Source of the DNA: Betaproteobacteria bacterium
GTDB lineage: Bacteria; Pseudomonadota; Gammaproteobacteria; Burkholderiales; Burkholderiaceae_C
DNA length: 54,451 bases
Direction: 5' to 3'
Assembly (NCBI GenBank): GCA_025356445.1
Contig: JANXSZ010000049.1
Span: 1-54,451, forward strand
In this document: one piece after another, positions 53,016 through 54,451 of the stretch
Position numbering within the stretch: position 1 is the first letter of the stretch
Layout: each line of letters opens with the position of its first letter
Notes under the pieces: model-generated
Seen by the model: only the letters and a program-made list of their open reading frames with translations
Database searches by the model: none
Told to the model about the DNA's origin: nothing
Made by a program: the position numbers and the translations under genes

Positions 53016-53756
53016 TCAAGCTGCGAATGGCTTTTTGCTGTGGGTAGATGTGCGCTTGATGAAGCCTTGCTCCAGCGTGGGTTCGCCTAAGTGCACCGTC
53101 ACTTCCGCAGGGCTGCCATCCGCGATGATCTCGCCCTGGTGCAGCACCACCACGCGGTCGGCGTTGGCGGATTCTTCTACCCAGTGTGTGGCCCAAAGCA
53201 CGCTGCTGCCACGCGTTTTCACGTCGTTTTGTACGGTGCGCAGCAGCTCCTGGCGTGATTGCGGGTCGAGGCCTACGGTTGCTTCGTCCATCAGCAGCAG
53301 GCCGGGGCGGTGGAGCAGGGCGCGTACCAACTCGACTTTGCGTTTGGTTCCCCCGGAGAGTTCGCGCACGGGGCGGTCCAAATCTTTGTCCAACCCCAGA
53401 CCTTGGGCGTCGGTGGCGATGCGAGTTTTGGCGGTGACGCGGGGCAGGCCGTGCAAATCGGCATGGAACAGCAGGTTTTGTCGCACCGTCAAGTCAAGGT
53501 CTAAGGACTGCTGCTGGAACACCACGCCGATGCGCGCCAAGGCTTGCGGGGCATGGGTGGCCAGCGCGATGCCGTCCACAGTGATATCGCCCGCACTGGG
53601 CATGAAGAGCCCCGTGAGCAGCTGAAACAGCGTGGATTTACCCGCACCGTTAGGCCCCAGCAGCACACAAAATTGACCTGGGGGAAGCGCCAGATTCACA
53701 CCCTTGAGGGCAGGCCGCTGACCGTAGTGCTTGGTGGTATTTTTAACTGACAACAT
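53016..53756 (-). CDS. ABC transporter ATPase (PQQ-alcohol-associated)
   Basis: 246 residues. Walker A GPNGAGKST, signature LSGGTKRKVEL, Walker B LLLMDEATVGLDP and switch His in WATHWVEE are intact. Resembles drug/NodI-type exporters. First gene of the leftward operon running to about 48.0 kb. No PQQ dehydrogenase gene is in the window. Confidence 0.88.
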   Translation of the reverse strand: MLSVKNTTKHYGQRPALKGVNLALPPGQFCVLLGPNGAGKSTLFQLLTGLFMPSAGDITVDGIALATHAPQALARIGVVFQQQSLDLDLTVRQNLLFHADLHGLPRVTAKTRIATDAQGLGLDKDLDRPVRELSGGTKRKVELVRALLHRPGLLLMDEATVGLDPQSRQELLRTVQNDVKTRGSSVLWATHWVEESANADRVVVLHQGEIIADGSPAEVTVHLGEPTLEQGFIKRTSTHSKKPFAA

Positions 53757-53796
53757 GCCGCTTGTTTTGTCTCTTTAGGTGTCTTTGGATGGGCAG

Positions 53797-54258
53797 TCAT
53801 GGGCTGCGAATGAGGCGCAGCGGTGCGAAATTATCGCAATTCTCATGCCCAGGCAGGTTTGTGGATTTACCGCTGGTGGCCCACTGTACCCAGCGTGTGA
53901 CAGCGGTGCAATGCACATGGCCGACGTTGAGCTGTTTGGCCGCCAGTGACACATTGCCTTTGCAGGCTTGCAGTGCGTTGCGAATGGATTCAAGTTCCAG
54001 ATCTTGCAACGCGCGGCCTGGGGCGGTGGCGACCGTGGCGAATGCGGTTGCTGTCGTGCTGACCGGGGTATCCGTGGGTTGGCGGCTGTCCAGCGCCACA
54101 GCTTTGCGGGCGTAGCGGGCTTGCACCAGGTCTTCGACGAAATCATCTACGCTCTTGCAGCACGCGCAGCAGCCGCGCCTGCATGGCCAGCAGCATGTCA
54201 CCAATTTCGTCTAAAAACAAGGTGCCACCGTGGGCTTGCAGCAGCTTGCCGGGCACGC
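53797..54258 (-). pseudogene. AcoR-like sigma-54 activator remnant
   Basis: Two fragments. At 54150-54258 the frame reads [20 protein letters not shown]...[10 protein letters not shown], the Walker-B region of a sigma-54 AAA+ domain, then stops. In another frame a C-terminal piece follows at once, [10 protein letters not shown]...LQDLELESIRNALQACKGNVSLAAKQLNV, the Fis-type helix-turn-helix. About 200 residues of AAA+ domain are missing between them, and the recognition helix is degraded after NVGH. N-terminal sensor and Walker A are absent. AcoR activates alcohol-oxidation genes, so this was likely the regulator of the adjacent operon. Confidence 0.75.
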
Positions 54259-54451
54259 CCCGGCATCTTTTGACCGTCTTGGCGCAGTGTACCGCCAGGG
54301 CCAAGATGCCGGTAAAGGGTCTGTCGCGTGACGCCCAACTCCTTGCATAGTTCGCTCACGACCGTTTCCTTTTGACCCATGGCCGCCATGGCCAGGCGCA
54401 ATTTCGCTGGCGTCATCTTGTACTGACCGCCGCCATTGCGTCCACGCGCGC
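54198..54451 (-). CDS. Serine recombinase/resolvase, C-terminal end (partial)
   Basis: The gene enters from the right edge; about 84 residues are visible. [19 protein letters not shown] followed by [22 protein letters not shown] is the helix-turn-helix tail of Tn3-type/invertase serine recombinases. After LRQDGQKM the frame runs into the AcoR remnant ([10 protein letters not shown]...), so the natural C-terminus is replaced. Catalytic domain lies beyond the window. Marks the edge of a mobile element. Confidence 0.78.
   Translation of the reverse strand, partial: ARGRNGGGQYKMTPAKLRLAMAAMGQKETVVSELCKELGVTRQTLYRHLGPGGTLRQDGQKMPGRARQAAASPRWHLVFRRNW

Noticed and set aside
1-54451. CRISPR array, rRNA or tRNA genes, prophage
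   Set aside because: No regularly spaced repeats, no rRNA or cloverleaf sequence and no phage structural genes were seen.

Overview
The window looks like chromosomal DNA of a Burkholderiales betaproteobacterium, most likely family Comamonadaceae. This rests on the GC-rich coding sequence, a Bug-type tripartite tricarboxylate transporter receptor, the rho/rpmE2 and addB/addA arrangements, the PQQ-alcohol-type ABC operon, and a short dispersed palindrome (GCTAY-N7-RTAGC) that I associate with that family. No tRNA, rRNA or CRISPR array was seen.

Layout. 1-2.4 kb: a QseB/QseC-like two-component system coupled to a sterol-desaturase-type hydroxylase; the kinase runs off the left edge. 2.5-2.9 kb: remnant of a Phd/VapC toxin-antitoxin pair. 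3-10.7 kb: a catabolic gene set in one direction (SDR, hotdog thioesterase, MDR reductase, AidB-like acyl-CoA dehydrogenase, tannase-family lipoprotein, GST, SDR). 10.8-18 kb: membrane-lipid genes (His-rich membrane protein, class-III aminotransferase, phosphatidylserine decarboxylase, GT4 glycosyltransferase, LplT) and a kinase-like DUF2252 protein. 18-30 kb: phosphate and polyphosphate genes (ppk1, sixA, a histone-H1-like protein with a ribbon-helix-helix-like end, ppx, pstSCAB, phoU, phoBR). 30-35.6 kb: MATE transporter, GT39-like membrane protein, rpmE2, rho, trxA. 35.7-43.1 kb: addB, addA and a flavoprotein. 43-48 kb: a decayed ExaC-type aldehyde dehydrogenase, a TonB-dependent receptor, an excalibur-domain protein and an intact VapBC-type module. 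48-53.8 kb: a leftward, tightly overlapping operon for the PQQ-alcohol-associated ABC system plus a Bug receptor. 53.8-54.45 kb: a decayed AcoR-like regulator abutting the end of a serine recombinase.

Main observations. (1) Four tandem-heptamer Pho boxes with the canonical 4-nt spacer lie upstream of pstS, ppx, ppk1 and, unexpectedly, the His-rich membrane protein at 10858. A weaker one precedes the GT4 gene. At pstS, ppk1 and 10858 a -10-like hexamer starts exactly 10 nt after the box. I infer a phosphate-starvation island joining polyphosphate metabolism with membrane-lipid remodelling. (2) The start codon at 10858 sits in a perfect 11-bp hairpin whose loop is the Shine-Dalgarno sequence. 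(3) A Lys/Ala-rich H1-like protein lies between sixA and ppx and has a palindromic operator at its promoter. (4) A PQQ-alcohol oxidation locus appears to be decaying: its regulator and aldehyde dehydrogenase have large internal deletions while the ABC operon is intact.
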